NCBI GenBank assembly: GCA_964538505.1
Contig: CAZIDY010000002.1
Span: 1-64,000 of the forward strand
Source of the DNA: Zeimonas sp964538505
GTDB taxonomy: Bacteria > Pseudomonadota > Gammaproteobacteria > Burkholderiales > Burkholderiaceae_E
DNA length: 64,000 nucleotides
Reading direction: 5' to 3'
Shown in pieces: positions 51,297-60,157 of the stretch. The stretch's first letter is position 1; each line of letters begins with the position of its first letter. A program made the position numbers and the translations under genes. Under the pieces are notes generated by a model. It did not search any database, was not told the DNA's origin, and was given only the letters and a program-made list of their open reading frames with translations.

Positions 51297-53993
51297 ATGG
51301 ACTCCTTCGCCAAAGAGACGCTCCCCATCAGCCTCGAAGAGGAGATGCGTCGCTCCTATCTCGATTACGCGATGAGCGTGATCGTCGGGCGCGCGCTGCC
51401 CGACGTGCGCGACGGATTGAAGCCGGTGCACCGGCGCGTGCTGTTCGCGATGCACGAGGCCAACAACGTCTGGAACCGGCCCTTCGTGAAGTGCGCGCGC
51501 GTCGTCGGCGACGTGATGGGTAAATACCACCCGCACGGCGACGCGTCGATCTACGACACGCTGGTGCGCATGGCGCAGGACTTCTCGCTGCGCTACCTGC
51601 TGGTCGACGGGCAGGGCAACTTCGGCTCGGTCGACGGCGACAACGCGGCGGCGATGCGCTACACCGAGTGCCGGCTGCAGCGCCTGGCCGGCGAGATGCT
51701 CGCCGATATCGACAAGGAAACGGTCGATTTCCAGCCGAACTACGACGGCAAGGAGAACGAGCCCACCGTCCTGCCCGCGCGCATCCCGAACCTGCTGATC
51801 AACGGTTCGGCCGGCATCGCCGTGGGCATGGCCACGAACATTCCGCCGCACAACCTCGGCGAGGTCGTCGATGCGTGCCTGGCGCTGCTCGCGCGCCCCG
51901 AGACGACGATCGACGAGCTGATCGAGATCGTTTCCGCACCCGACTTCCCCACCGCCGGAATCATCTACGGCGTGCAGGGTGTGCGCGAGGGTTACCGCAC
52001 CGGGCGCGGTCGCGTCGTGATGCGCGCGAAGACGCATTTCGAGGAGATGGACCGCGGCAACCGCAGCGCGATCATCGTCGACGAGCTGCCCTACCAGGTG
52101 AACAAGCGGCTGCTGCTCGAGCGCATGGCCGAGCTCGTCAACGAGCGGCGCATCGAGGGCATCTCCGACATCCGCGACGAATCCGACAAATCGGGGATGC
52201 GCGTCGTCATCGAACTGAAGCGCGGCGAGCTGCCCGAGGTCGTGCTGAACAACCTCTACAAGCAGACGCAGCTGCAGGACACCTTCGGCATCAACATGGT
52301 CGCGCTGGTCGACGGCCAGCCGCGGCTGCTGAACCTGCAGCAGATGCTCGAGGCCTTCCTGTCGCACCGGCGCGAGGTCGTCACGCGGCGCACCGTATTC
52401 GAGCTGCGCAAGGCACGCGAACGCGGGCACGTGCTCGAGGGGCTCGCGGTAGCGATCGCCAACGTCGACGAGATGATCGAGCTGATCAAGGCGTCGCCCA
52501 CGCCGCCGATCGCAAAGGAGCGGCTGATGGCGCGCGAGTGGCGCGCCGGCGTCGCGCGCGAGATGCTCGAGCGCGCCGGCAGCGGCATCGCTGAGTTCCG
52601 CCCGGAGGGCGTCGACGCCTCGGTAGGGCTGTCGGGCGACGGCTACCGGCTCTCCGAGGTGCAGGCTACCGAGATCCTGCAGATGCGCCTGCAGCGGCTC
52701 ACCGGGCTGGAGCAGGACAAGATCGTCCAGGAATACCGCGAGGTGATCGGGCAGATCGTCGACCTGCTCGACATCCTCGCACGGCCCGAGCGCATCACGG
52801 CGATCGTCGGCGACGAGCTGAAGGCGATCAAGGCCGAATACGGCGATCCGCGTCGCTCGGTGATCGAGCTGAACGTCAGCGAGATCGACACCGAGGACCT
52901 GATCGCGCCGCAGGACATGGTTGTCACGCTTTCGCACGCCGGCTACATCAAGAGCCAGCCGGTGTCCGAGTACCGCTCGCAGAAGCGCGGCGGGCGGGGC
53001 AAGCAGGCTACGTCGATGAAGGAGGAAGACTGGATCGACCAGCTCTTCATCGCGAACACGCACCAGTACATCCTGTGCTTCTCGAACCGCGGGCGCGTCT
53101 ACTGGATCAAGGTCTGGGAGGTGCCGCAGGGCACGCGCAACGCGCGCGGCCGGCCGATCGTCAATCTGTTCCCGCTGGCCGACGGCGAGAAGATCACCGT
53201 CGTGCTGCCGGTGCGGTCCTTCGACGAATCGCACTACGTCTTCATGGCAACGAGTCTCGGCACGGTGAAGAAGACGCCGCTCACCGAGTTCTCGAACCCG
53301 CGTCGCGCCGGCATCATCGCCGTCGATCTCGACGAGGGCGACTTCCTGATCGGCGTTGCCGTCACCGACGGCGAGCACGACGTGATGCTCTTCTCCGACG
53401 CCGGCAAGGCGGTGCGCTTCCACGAGAACGACGTGCGTCCGATGGGGCGCAACGCGCGCGGTGTGCGCGGCATGTCGCTCGAGGAAGGGCAGGAGGTCAT
53501 TTCCATGCTCGTGGCTGACGGCGAAGAGCTCTCGGTGCTCACCGCCACCGAGAACGGCTTCGGCAAGCGCACGCCGATCGGCGAGTACACGCGCCACGGC
53601 CGTGGCACCAAGGGGATGATCGCGATCCAGACGAGCGAGCGTAACGGCAAGATCGTCGGCGCCGTGCTCGTCGATCCGCGCGACGAGATCATGCTGATCA
53701 CCACGGGCGGGGTGCTGGTGCGCACGCGCGTGAGCGAGATCCGCGAGATGGGCCGCGCCACGCAGGGCGTGACGCTGATCGCCGTCGACGAAGGCACGAC
53801 GCTGTCGCGCGTGCAGCGTGTCGTCGAGCGCGACGCGGCCGAGGCGGCCGACGGCGAGTTCGATACCGCGGCCGCCAACGAGCTCGGCCCCACCGGACCG
53901 ATGCCGAACGAGCGCGACACGATCGAGGACGACACGAACGATCGCGTGCCGGGTGACGAGGACACCTCCGGCGAGACCGACCCCGACCAGTGA
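51297..53993 (+). CDS. gyrA: DNA gyrase subunit A
   Basis: 898 residues. The N-terminal breakage-reunion domain has the quinolone-resistance region KYHPHGDASIYDTLVRMAQ (residues ~77-95) and the catalytic Tyr in RYTECRL. The GyrA box QKRGGRGK (near 563) confirms gyrase rather than topoisomerase IV. The C-terminal beta-pinwheel repeats are followed by an acidic tail (DEDTSGETDPDQ). ATG 51297 (MDSFAKETLPISLEEEM) is the family start. Residue 83 is Ala where E. coli has Ser. It heads the core gene string; an AEC transporter follows after 113 bases where serC is usually found in relatives. Confidence 0.97.
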   Translation: MDSFAKETLPISLEEEMRRSYLDYAMSVIVGRALPDVRDGLKPVHRRVLFAMHEANNVWNRPFVKCARVVGDVMGKYHPHGDASIYDTLVRMAQDFSLRYLLVDGQGNFGSVDGDNAAAMRYTECRLQRLAGEMLADIDKETVDFQPNYDGKENEPTVLPARIPNLLINGSAGIAVGMATNIPPHNLGEVVDACLALLARPETTIDELIEIVSAPDFPTAGIIYGVQGVREGYRTGRGRVVMRAKTHFEEMDRGNRSAIIVDELPYQVNKRLLLERMAELVNERRIEGISDIRDESDKSGMRVVIELKRGELPEVVLNNLYKQTQLQDTFGINMVALVDGQPRLLNLQQMLEAFLSHRREVVTRRTVFELRKARERGHVLEGLAVAIANVDEMIELIKASPTPPIAKERLMAREWRAGVAREMLERAGSGIAEFRPEGVDASVGLSGDGYRLSEVQATEILQMRLQRLTGLEQDKIVQEYREVIGQIVDLLDILARPERITAIVGDELKAIKAEYGDPRRSVIELNVSEIDTEDLIAPQDMVVTLSHAGYIKSQPVSEYRSQKRGGRGKQATSMKEEDWIDQLFIANTHQYILCFSNRGRVYWIKVWEVPQGTRNARGRPIVNLFPLADGEKITVVLPVRSFDESHYVFMATSLGTVKKTPLTEFSNPRRAGIIAVDLDEGDFLIGVAVTDGEHDVMLFSDAGKAVRFHENDVRPMGRNARGVRGMSLEEGQEVISMLVADGEELSVLTATENGFGKRTPIGEYTRHGRGTKGMIAIQTSERNGKIVGAVLVDPRDEIMLITTGGVLVRTRVSEIREMGRATQGVTLIAVDEGTTLSRVQRVVERDAAEAADGEFDTAAANELGPTGPMPNERDTIEDDTNDRVPGDEDTSGETDPDQ

Positions 53994-54106
53994 ACGGCGC
54001 CGGGGCGCCTGGCCGATCGTCCGACCTGCTGCCAGGCATCGGCGCGCGGGGTCGTCGTGTGAGCGGGTCGTACCGGGCAGGCCGCAGTGTGAACAGGCAC
54101 TAAGCC

Positions 54107-55072
54107 GTGGCGCTGTTCGGCGAGATCGTCCTCCCGGTATTCGTGCTGATCGTCGTCGGCTTCGTCGCCGCGCAGCGACGGCTGATCGACGGCGACGGCG
54201 TGCGGGCGCTGTCCGATGCCGCGTTCCTGATCTTCATGCCGGCGCTGCTGTTCGGTGCGATGGCGCGCGTCGACTTCGATCGGCTGACGCCTGGCGCGGC
54301 CTTTGCCTATTACGCCGTCGGGCTGCCGCTGTTCGCGGCAGCGCTGCTACTGCAGTGGATGCGCGGGCGCGACGGAGGCACGGCGACGATCCACGCGCTC
54401 GGTGCGGTCTTCGGCAACACGGTGATGCTCGGCATTCCGGTCGTGCGCCTGGCCTACGGCGAGACCGGGCTGGCGTTCCTGCTGACGATCATCGCGTGGC
54501 ACGCGCTCATCTTCCTGTCGCTCGGCACGTTGGTGCTCGAGACCTCGCAGATCGAGCGGGATCCCGCGGGTGGACGATCGTGGCGCACGCTCGGTGCGCA
54601 TCTGCTGCAGGTCGCGCGCTCGGCGCTGATCCATCCGGTGGTGCTGCCGATTCTCGTCGGGCTCGCATGGTCGGCGCTGCAGTGGCCGCTGCCGGTGCCG
54701 CTCGATCGCGCGCTCGCGATGCTCGGTGCAGCGGCGACGCCGCTGTGCCTGGTGCTGCTCGGCGCCTCGCTCGCGCAGTTCGACCTGCGCGCCGGGCTCG
54801 CGACGGCGGCCGCGCTGACGGCGGTGAAGGGCGCGCTCTTTCCGCTGCTGGTCTGGGCCACCGGCAACTGGCTGCTCGGTCTCGAACCACTGCCGCTCGC
54901 GGTGGCCACGATTGCCGCGGCGCTGCCCACTGGCGCGAACGTCTACCTGTTCGCACAGCGCTACCAGACGCAGGTGGGCGAGGTGAGCGCGACGGTTGCG
55001 CTGGCGACGCTGGTCGCCGCGCTGACCCTGCCGTGGCTGCTCTACCTGCTGCCTGCGCCGGCGGCCCTTTGA
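54107..55072 (+). CDS. AEC-family transporter (auxin efflux carrier type)
   Basis: 321 residues with about ten hydrophobic helices in two halves. LFGEIVLPVFVLIVVGFVA opens helix 1 and FGNTVMLGIPVVRLAYGETG is the conserved GN-x-x-x-x-G-x-P crossover of bile/auxin efflux-type carriers. AEC proteins export organic acids such as malate; the substrate here is unknown. GTG 54107 is the likely start; a Shine-Dalgarno sequence is weak (CAGGC). It sits between gyrA and pheA and ends four bases before the pheA start, so it is read through with the aromatic genes. Confidence 0.88.
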   Translation: MALFGEIVLPVFVLIVVGFVAAQRRLIDGDGVRALSDAAFLIFMPALLFGAMARVDFDRLTPGAAFAYYAVGLPLFAAALLLQWMRGRDGGTATIHALGAVFGNTVMLGIPVVRLAYGETGLAFLLTIIAWHALIFLSLGTLVLETSQIERDPAGGRSWRTLGAHLLQVARSALIHPVVLPILVGLAWSALQWPLPVPLDRALAMLGAAATPLCLVLLGASLAQFDLRAGLATAAALTAVKGALFPLLVWATGNWLLGLEPLPLAVATIAAALPTGANVYLFAQRYQTQVGEVSATVALATLVAALTLPWLLYLLPAPAAL

Positions 55073-55076
55073 TAGG

Positions 55077-56207
55077 ATGCCGTTCGACATGACCGATCCC
55101 GACGCAGCCGGCACGAACCGCGCGGAATCCGAAGCGGATGAGTCGCTCGATTCGTTGCGCGTACAGATCGATCGCGTCGACGCCGAGCTGCTTGCGCGGC
55201 TGGCCGAGCGGGCGCGCCTCGCGCAGCGGGTCGGGGAGTGGAAGAAGCACAACGACGCGCCGGTGATGCGTCCCGAGCGCGAGGCGCAGATCTACGCCGC
55301 GCTGCGTGCGCGCAACCCGGGGCCGCTCTCCGGCGACGCCATCGAGGCGATCTGGCACGAGATCATTTCTGCGTGCCGTGACCTCGAGCGCCGGCTGCGC
55401 GTTGCCTACCTCGGACCGGCCGGAACCTTCTCCGAGCAGGCGCTGCTCACGCACTTCGGCTCCTCGGTCGATTCGATCGCGTGCGCATCGATCGACGAGG
55501 TGTTCCGTTCGGTGGAGGTGGGCGGTGCCGACTTCGGCGTCGTTCCGGTCGAGAACTCGAGCGAAGGCGCGGTGAGCCGTACACTCGACCTGCTGCTGCA
55601 GACGCCGCTGGCGATCACCGGCGAGATCTCGATGCGCGTGCGCCAGAACCTGATGCGGCTCGTCGCGTCGCTCGAAGGCATCGAGCGCATCGTCTCGCAT
55701 CCGCAGTCGCTGGCGCAGTGCGTGCGCTGGCTCGATGCGAACGCGCACGGCATCGATCGCGTTCCGGTCGCGAGCAACGCCGAGGCCGCGCGTCTCGCAT
55801 CGCTCGACGCACGCACCGCCGCCATCGCCGGCGTGCACGCGGCCACGCGCTACGGGCTGCAGATCGTCGCCACCGGCATCCAGGACGACGCGCACAACCG
55901 CACCCGATTCGCGGTGATCGGCGAATACGCCTGCGCGCCGTCGGGTGCCGACCAGACCTCGATCATTCTTTCGGTGCCCGATCGCGCCGGGGCCATGCAC
56001 GCGATGATCGAGCCGCTGGCGCGCCACGGCGTGTCGATGAAGCGCTTCGAGTCGCGCCCGGCGCGGCAGGGGCATTGGGAGTACCTGTTCTACATCGACC
56101 TGATCGGTCATCGTGACGATCCGGCGGTGGCCGCGGCGCTGCAGGAGATGGCCGCGCAGGCGAGCTTCTGCAAGGTCGTCGGCTCCTATCCGCGCGCTGC
56201 GGGCTGA
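55077..56207 (+). CDS. pheA: Bifunctional chorismate mutase/prephenate dehydratase
   Basis: 376 residues. An AroQ chorismate mutase domain (~22-105; LDSLRVQIDRVDAELLARLA), then prephenate dehydratase (~108-285; AYLGPAGTFSEQALLTHFG, VPVENSSEGAV, NRTRFAVIG with the catalytic Thr-Arg-Phe), then an ACT domain (~295-370) with the Phe-binding ESRP motif, so feedback inhibition by phenylalanine is expected. It converts chorismate to phenylpyruvate. ATG 55077 or 55089 (MTDPDAAG) is possible. It is followed by hisC, tyrA and aroA, forming an aromatic amino-acid operon. Confidence 0.96.
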   Translation: MPFDMTDPDAAGTNRAESEADESLDSLRVQIDRVDAELLARLAERARLAQRVGEWKKHNDAPVMRPEREAQIYAALRARNPGPLSGDAIEAIWHEIISACRDLERRLRVAYLGPAGTFSEQALLTHFGSSVDSIACASIDEVFRSVEVGGADFGVVPVENSSEGAVSRTLDLLLQTPLAITGEISMRVRQNLMRLVASLEGIERIVSHPQSLAQCVRWLDANAHGIDRVPVASNAEAARLASLDARTAAIAGVHAATRYGLQIVATGIQDDAHNRTRFAVIGEYACAPSGADQTSIILSVPDRAGAMHAMIEPLARHGVSMKRFESRPARQGHWEYLFYIDLIGHRDDPAVAAALQEMAAQASFCKVVGSYPRAAG

Positions 56208-56303
56208 ACGTCGGTTATCCTGCCCGGGCGCAGGCGCCCGACGTATTCCCGACGCAGTCGCCGATCCGCTTTCCCCGTCGTCCATCCGCTGCAGCTCCCC
56301 ATC

Positions 56304-57401
56304 ATGACCATCCCCGCACCCGAATACGTCCGCGCGATCGCGCCGTACCAGGCCGGCAAGCCGATCTCCGAACTCGCCCGCGAATACGGGCTCGACGCGC
56401 AGCGCATCGTGAAGCTCGCGTCCAACGAGAACCCGCTCGGCATGCCCGAATCGGCGCGCGCCGCGATCCTCGGCGAGTTCGCCGAGCTGTCGCGCTATCC
56501 CGATTCGAACGGCTTCGCGCTGAAGGCGGCCATCGCGCAGCGCTACGAGGTGCCGGCCGACTGGATCACGCTCGGCAACGGTTCGAACGATGTGCTCGAG
56601 CTTGCCGCGCATGCACTGCTGCAGCCCGGAAGCTCCGCTGTTTATTCGCAGTACTCGTTTGCCGTCTATGCGCTCGCGACGCAGGAGACCGGCGCACGCG
56701 CGATCGTCGTTCCGGCGCGCGAGCTCGGTCACGACCTGGACGCGATGCGTGCGGCGATCGCCGACGACACGCGCGTGGTCTTCATCGCGAACCCGAACAA
56801 TCCGACCGGTACCTGGGCGCCGCGCGACGAGGTCGAAGCCTTCGTCGCGTCGGTGCCGCCGGACGTCGTCGTCGTGCTCGACGAGGCCTACGACGAATAC
56901 CTCGAGCCGGCGCAGCGCTCCGACTCGATCCGTCGGGTAAGCGCGCATCCGAACCTGATCGTCTGCCGTACCTTCTCGAAGGCCTACGGGCTCGCCGGGC
57001 TGCGCGTCGGTTTCGGCATCGCGCAGGCGCAGCTGACCGACCTGATGAACCGCGTGCGCCAGCCCTTCAACGTGAGCTCGGTGGCGCAGGCAGCGGCACT
57101 CGCCGTGCTCGACGATCGCGCTTTCCTGCAGCGAAGCTGCGAGCTGAACCGCGCGGGCCTGCAGCGGCTGCAGGCTGCCTTCGAGCGCATGGGTCTCGAG
57201 TACGTGCCGTCGTACGGCAACTTCGTTCTCGTGCGGGTCGGCGATGCCGGACGCGTCTTCGAGGAGCTCCTGCGCGCCGGCGTCATCGTGCGCCCGGTGG
57301 GCAACTACGGGCTGCCCGAGTGGCTGCGCGTATCGGTAGGTCTCCCCGAGGAGAACGAGGTCTTCCTGCACGCCTTCGAGCAGGCGATGGGGCGTGCATG
57401 A
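56304..57401 (+). CDS. hisC: Histidinol-phosphate/aromatic aminotransferase
   Basis: 365 residues of fold-type I PLP transaminase. The cofactor lysine lies in CRTFSKAYGLAGLRVGFG (near 222), with ASNENPLGMP near the start and NPNNPTGTW near 158. In this pheA-tyrA context the HisC2-type enzyme is thought to act on aromatic 2-oxoacids (phenylpyruvate, prephenate or hydroxyphenylpyruvate) as well as imidazole-acetol phosphate. Its stop overlaps the region leading to tyrA. Confidence 0.93.
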   Translation: MTIPAPEYVRAIAPYQAGKPISELAREYGLDAQRIVKLASNENPLGMPESARAAILGEFAELSRYPDSNGFALKAAIAQRYEVPADWITLGNGSNDVLELAAHALLQPGSSAVYSQYSFAVYALATQETGARAIVVPARELGHDLDAMRAAIADDTRVVFIANPNNPTGTWAPRDEVEAFVASVPPDVVVVLDEAYDEYLEPAQRSDSIRRVSAHPNLIVCRTFSKAYGLAGLRVGFGIAQAQLTDLMNRVRQPFNVSSVAQAAALAVLDDRAFLQRSCELNRAGLQRLQAAFERMGLEYVPSYGNFVLVRVGDAGRVFEELLRAGVIVRPVGNYGLPEWLRVSVGLPEENEVFLHAFEQAMGRA

Positions 57402-57411
57402 AAGGCAGTCG

Positions 57412-58266
57412 ATGAAGGGACGCAAGGTCGCGATCCTCGGCGTCGGGCTGATCGGAGCATCGCTCGCCGCCGCACTCACGCGGGCGAAGAACGGCTGCCA
57501 CGTCGCCGGCTACTCGCCGGGCGACGATGCGCAGATCGCGCGCGCGCTCGGCCACCTGGACACCGCCTGTGCAACGGTCGGCGAAGCGGTGGAGGGCGCA
57601 TCCTTCGTCGTCGTCGCCGCGCCGGTGCCGACGATGCCGGCGCTGTTCGTGCAGATGCGCGAGGCGCTCGACGCACAGGCAGTCATCACCGATTGCGGAA
57701 GCACCAAGCGCAGCGTGATCGAGGGCGCGCGCGCAGGGCTCGGCGATGCGTTCCTGCGCTTCGTTCCCGGACATCCGATCGCGGGCTCCGAGCACAGCGG
57801 CGCGCAGGCGGCCGATCCCGACCTCTTTCGCGGTCGTCGCTGGCTGCTGTGCCCGGTGGATGCGACGCCGAAGCAGCACTGCGAGGCGGTGATCCGCCTG
57901 CTCGAGCCGACCGGTGCGAACGTCGCGATGCTCGATCCGCTGCTGCACGACCGGCTGTTTGCCGAGGTCTCGCACTGGCCGCACGCAGTCGCCTTCGCGT
58001 TGTCGGCGGCGATCGCGGCAAGCGAGCTGTCGGAGCGTGCGCTCGAGCACTCGGGTGCGGGGCTGCGCGACACGACGCGCGTCGGCGCGTCGTCGCCGAC
58101 CTTGTGGGCGGACATCCTGCTGGACAACCGCGACGCCTGCCTGGAGTCGGCGCAGCGCTTTCGCGACAGCGCCGAGGCCGTGCAGACGGCACTGCGCGAC
58201 GGCGACCGCGAGGCGCTGGTGCAGATCTTCTCGGCGGCGAGCCGCTGGCGCAATCGGCTTCTTTGA
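57412..58266 (+). CDS. tyrA: Prephenate dehydrogenase
   Basis: 284 residues. The NAD-binding motif GVGLIGASLAAAL (near residue 9) and the catalytic GHPIAGSEHSGAQAA (near 118-132) are typical of TyrA. It makes 4-hydroxyphenylpyruvate for tyrosine. No ACT domain is present. ATG 57412, 10 bases after the hisC stop, is preferred over the GTG at 57394 inside hisC. Three copies of a 22-bp repeat begin two bases after its stop. Confidence 0.95.
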   Translation: MKGRKVAILGVGLIGASLAAALTRAKNGCHVAGYSPGDDAQIARALGHLDTACATVGEAVEGASFVVVAAPVPTMPALFVQMREALDAQAVITDCGSTKRSVIEGARAGLGDAFLRFVPGHPIAGSEHSGAQAADPDLFRGRRWLLCPVDATPKQHCEAVIRLLEPTGANVAMLDPLLHDRLFAEVSHWPHAVAFALSAAIAASELSERALEHSGAGLRDTTRVGASSPTLWADILLDNRDACLESAQRFRDSAEAVQTALRDGDREALVQIFSAASRWRNRLL

Positions 58267-58268
58267 AG

Positions 58269-58328
58269 CGGCCTGCGGCCTCAGGTTGACCGGCCTGCGG
58301 CCTCAGGTTGACCGGCCTGCGGCCTCAG
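58269..58328. repeat. 22-bp tandem repeat, 2.7 copies
   Basis: The unit CGGCCTGCGGCCTCAGGTTG plus AC occurs at 58269-58290 and 58291-58312, and as a 16-base partial copy at 58313-58328. It lies between the tyrA stop and the stop of the convergent small gene, overlapping the latter's last codons. Each unit contains the small dyad GGCC-TGC-GGCC. Confidence 0.9.
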
Positions 58329-58750
58329 CGCCAGCCGCGATCGGCCTGGCGCCAGACGGCCGGGTCGCGTGCGTTCGGCTCGGCGTTGAGCTCCGGATGC
58401 AGCGTTCCGTAGTAGTCGCGCAGCTGCATCAGCTCGAGTGCCGCGTCGAACGCGAAGCCCTGGCGATTGCCGCGCGCGTCGACCAGCAGCTCGGCGAAGG
58501 TCGCGACCATGCGACGGGGAACGTCCCAGTCGGCAGCGAGCCGGTTCGCCACGTGCGGGTAGGTCCTGCGCGTCACCTTGAGGCGATACGCCGTGGGCAG
58601 CGAATCGAACAGTCGCGCGGCGCGTGCATCGAGCGTCTGCGGCGCAGCGCGACGCCGTGCCTCGTCGCGGCCCGGCTCTCTCCAGTCGCCGTTCGGCCGC
58701 GAAGCCTCGTGCGGCCACGTCGGTAGAATCGTGTGCTTGCCTTCGTTCAT
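58325..58750 (-). CDS. Conserved hypothetical protein between tyrA and aroA
   Basis: 141 residues, opposite in strand to the whole core string. Residues ~40-120 (LFDSLPTAYRLKVTRRTYPH then VANRLAADWDVPRRMVATFA and ELLVDARGNRQGFAFDAALE) look well-ordered and conserved, with no membrane segment. I recall similar small proteins in Burkholderiales but no function. The basic/aromatic block could bind nucleic acid or a partner. Its start faces aroA, leaving only 47 bases for both promoters. Coding is supported by its normal codon-position bias and composition. Confidence 0.65.
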   Translation of the reverse strand: MNEGKHTILPTWPHEASRPNGDWREPGRDEARRRAAPQTLDARAARLFDSLPTAYRLKVTRRTYPHVANRLAADWDVPRRMVATFAELLVDARGNRQGFAFDAALELMQLRDYYGTLHPELNAEPNARDPAVWRQADRGWR

Positions 58751-58797
58751 TCCGCGAATCTAGCCGGTCGTCGGCTGCGGCCCGAGGAACAATTTCA

Positions 58798-60120
58798 ATG
58801 TCGCGCAGTTTTCGGGTCGGCCCCGGCGGGCGGCTCATCGGTCGCCTTCGCGTTCCCGGCGACAAGTCGATCTCGCACCGGGCGGTGATGCTCGGCGCGA
58901 TTGCCGAAGGCACCACAGAGGTTTCGGGCTTCCTCGAAGGCGCCGACGCGATCTCGACGATGAACGTCTTTCGTGCGCTCGGTGTGCGCATCGACGGGCC
59001 GCATGACGGGCGAGTCCTGGTTCACGGCGTCGGCCTGCACGGGCTGCGCGCGGCGCAGGTCCCGCTCGACTGCGGCAACGCGGGCACCGCGATGCGGCTG
59101 CTGATGGGGCTGCTCGCCGGACAGCGCTTCGAGTCGACGCTCGTCGGCGACGAGAGCCTGACGAAGCGTCCGATGCGCCGTGTCTCCGAGCCGCTCGCGC
59201 GGATGGGTGCGCGCATCGAGACGAACGCCGGCTGCCCGCCCGTGCGCATCCTGCCGACCGACGGCCTGCAGGCGATCCGCTGCGAGCTGCCGGTGGCGAG
59301 CGCGCAGCTGAAGTCGGCGCTGCTGCTCGCCGGTCTGTATGTGCAGGGCGAGATGGTCGTCGTCGAGCCTGCACCGACGCGCGATCACACCGAACGAATG
59401 TTGCGCGCCTTCGGCGTCGACGTGCGCAGCGACGAGCGGGTGGTTTCGATGCGCGGCGGCCAGGCGCTGCGCGCCGCGGCGGTCGATGTGCCCGCCGATC
59501 TTTCGTCGGCCGCGTTCTTTCTCGTCGGTGCGTCGATCGCGCCGGGCTCGGACCTGACGCTCGAGCACGTCGGCATCAACCCGACGCGCACCGGCTGCCT
59601 CGAGATCCTGCGGCGGATGGGCGCCGACATCGAGATCGTCGCGCAGCGCGAAGCGGGTGGAGAGCCGGTTGCCGACCTGCGCGTGCGCTCGGCGCGACTG
59701 CGTGGCATCGAGGTGCCGCCCGAGCTCGTTCCGCTGGCGATCGACGAGTTCCCGGCAATCTTCGTCGCCGCCTGTTGCGCCGAGGGACGCACCGTCGTGC
59801 GCGGGGCCGAAGAGCTGCGCGTGAAGGAGTCCGATCGCATCGCGACGATGGCCGAAGGTTTTGCACGGCTCGGATTCGACACGCGCCCGACCGACGACGG
59901 CATCGTCATCGACGGCCGCGGCGGCGACGACGCGGTGTTTCGCGCGGGGCGGGCACATGCGCATCACGATCACCGGATCGCGATGTCGCTGGCGATGGCC
60001 GCATTGCGCGCATCGGGGACGGTCGAGATCGACGACACGACCGTCGTCGCGACGTCCTTTCCCGGCTTCGTCGAGCTCGCGCGCGCCGTCGGTCTGGACA
60101 TCGAGGAGCGCCGCACGTGA
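58798..60120 (+). CDS. aroA: 5-enolpyruvylshikimate-3-phosphate synthase
   Basis: 440 residues. Substrate motifs: VPGDKSISHRAVMLGAIAEG (near 18), DCGNAGTAMRLL (near 92), and RVKESDRIATMAEG (near 340). It makes EPSP, the glyphosate-sensitive step of the shikimate pathway. The LDCGNAGTAMRLLMGL form is the Pseudomonas/Gram-positive-like variant rather than the E. coli one. ATG 58798 is the natural start; a longer frame from 58624 overlaps the opposite-strand hypothetical gene. cmk follows after 37 bases. Confidence 0.96.
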   Translation: MSRSFRVGPGGRLIGRLRVPGDKSISHRAVMLGAIAEGTTEVSGFLEGADAISTMNVFRALGVRIDGPHDGRVLVHGVGLHGLRAAQVPLDCGNAGTAMRLLMGLLAGQRFESTLVGDESLTKRPMRRVSEPLARMGARIETNAGCPPVRILPTDGLQAIRCELPVASAQLKSALLLAGLYVQGEMVVVEPAPTRDHTERMLRAFGVDVRSDERVVSMRGGQALRAAAVDVPADLSSAAFFLVGASIAPGSDLTLEHVGINPTRTGCLEILRRMGADIEIVAQREAGGEPVADLRVRSARLRGIEVPPELVPLAIDEFPAIFVAACCAEGRTVVRGAEELRVKESDRIATMAEGFARLGFDTRPTDDGIVIDGRGGDDAVFRAGRAHAHHDHRIAMSLAMAALRASGTVEIDDTTVVATSFPGFVELARAVGLDIEERRT

Positions 60121-60157
60121 GGCTGCCGGCGCCGCCGATCGACGCGGAGCGCTCGCG

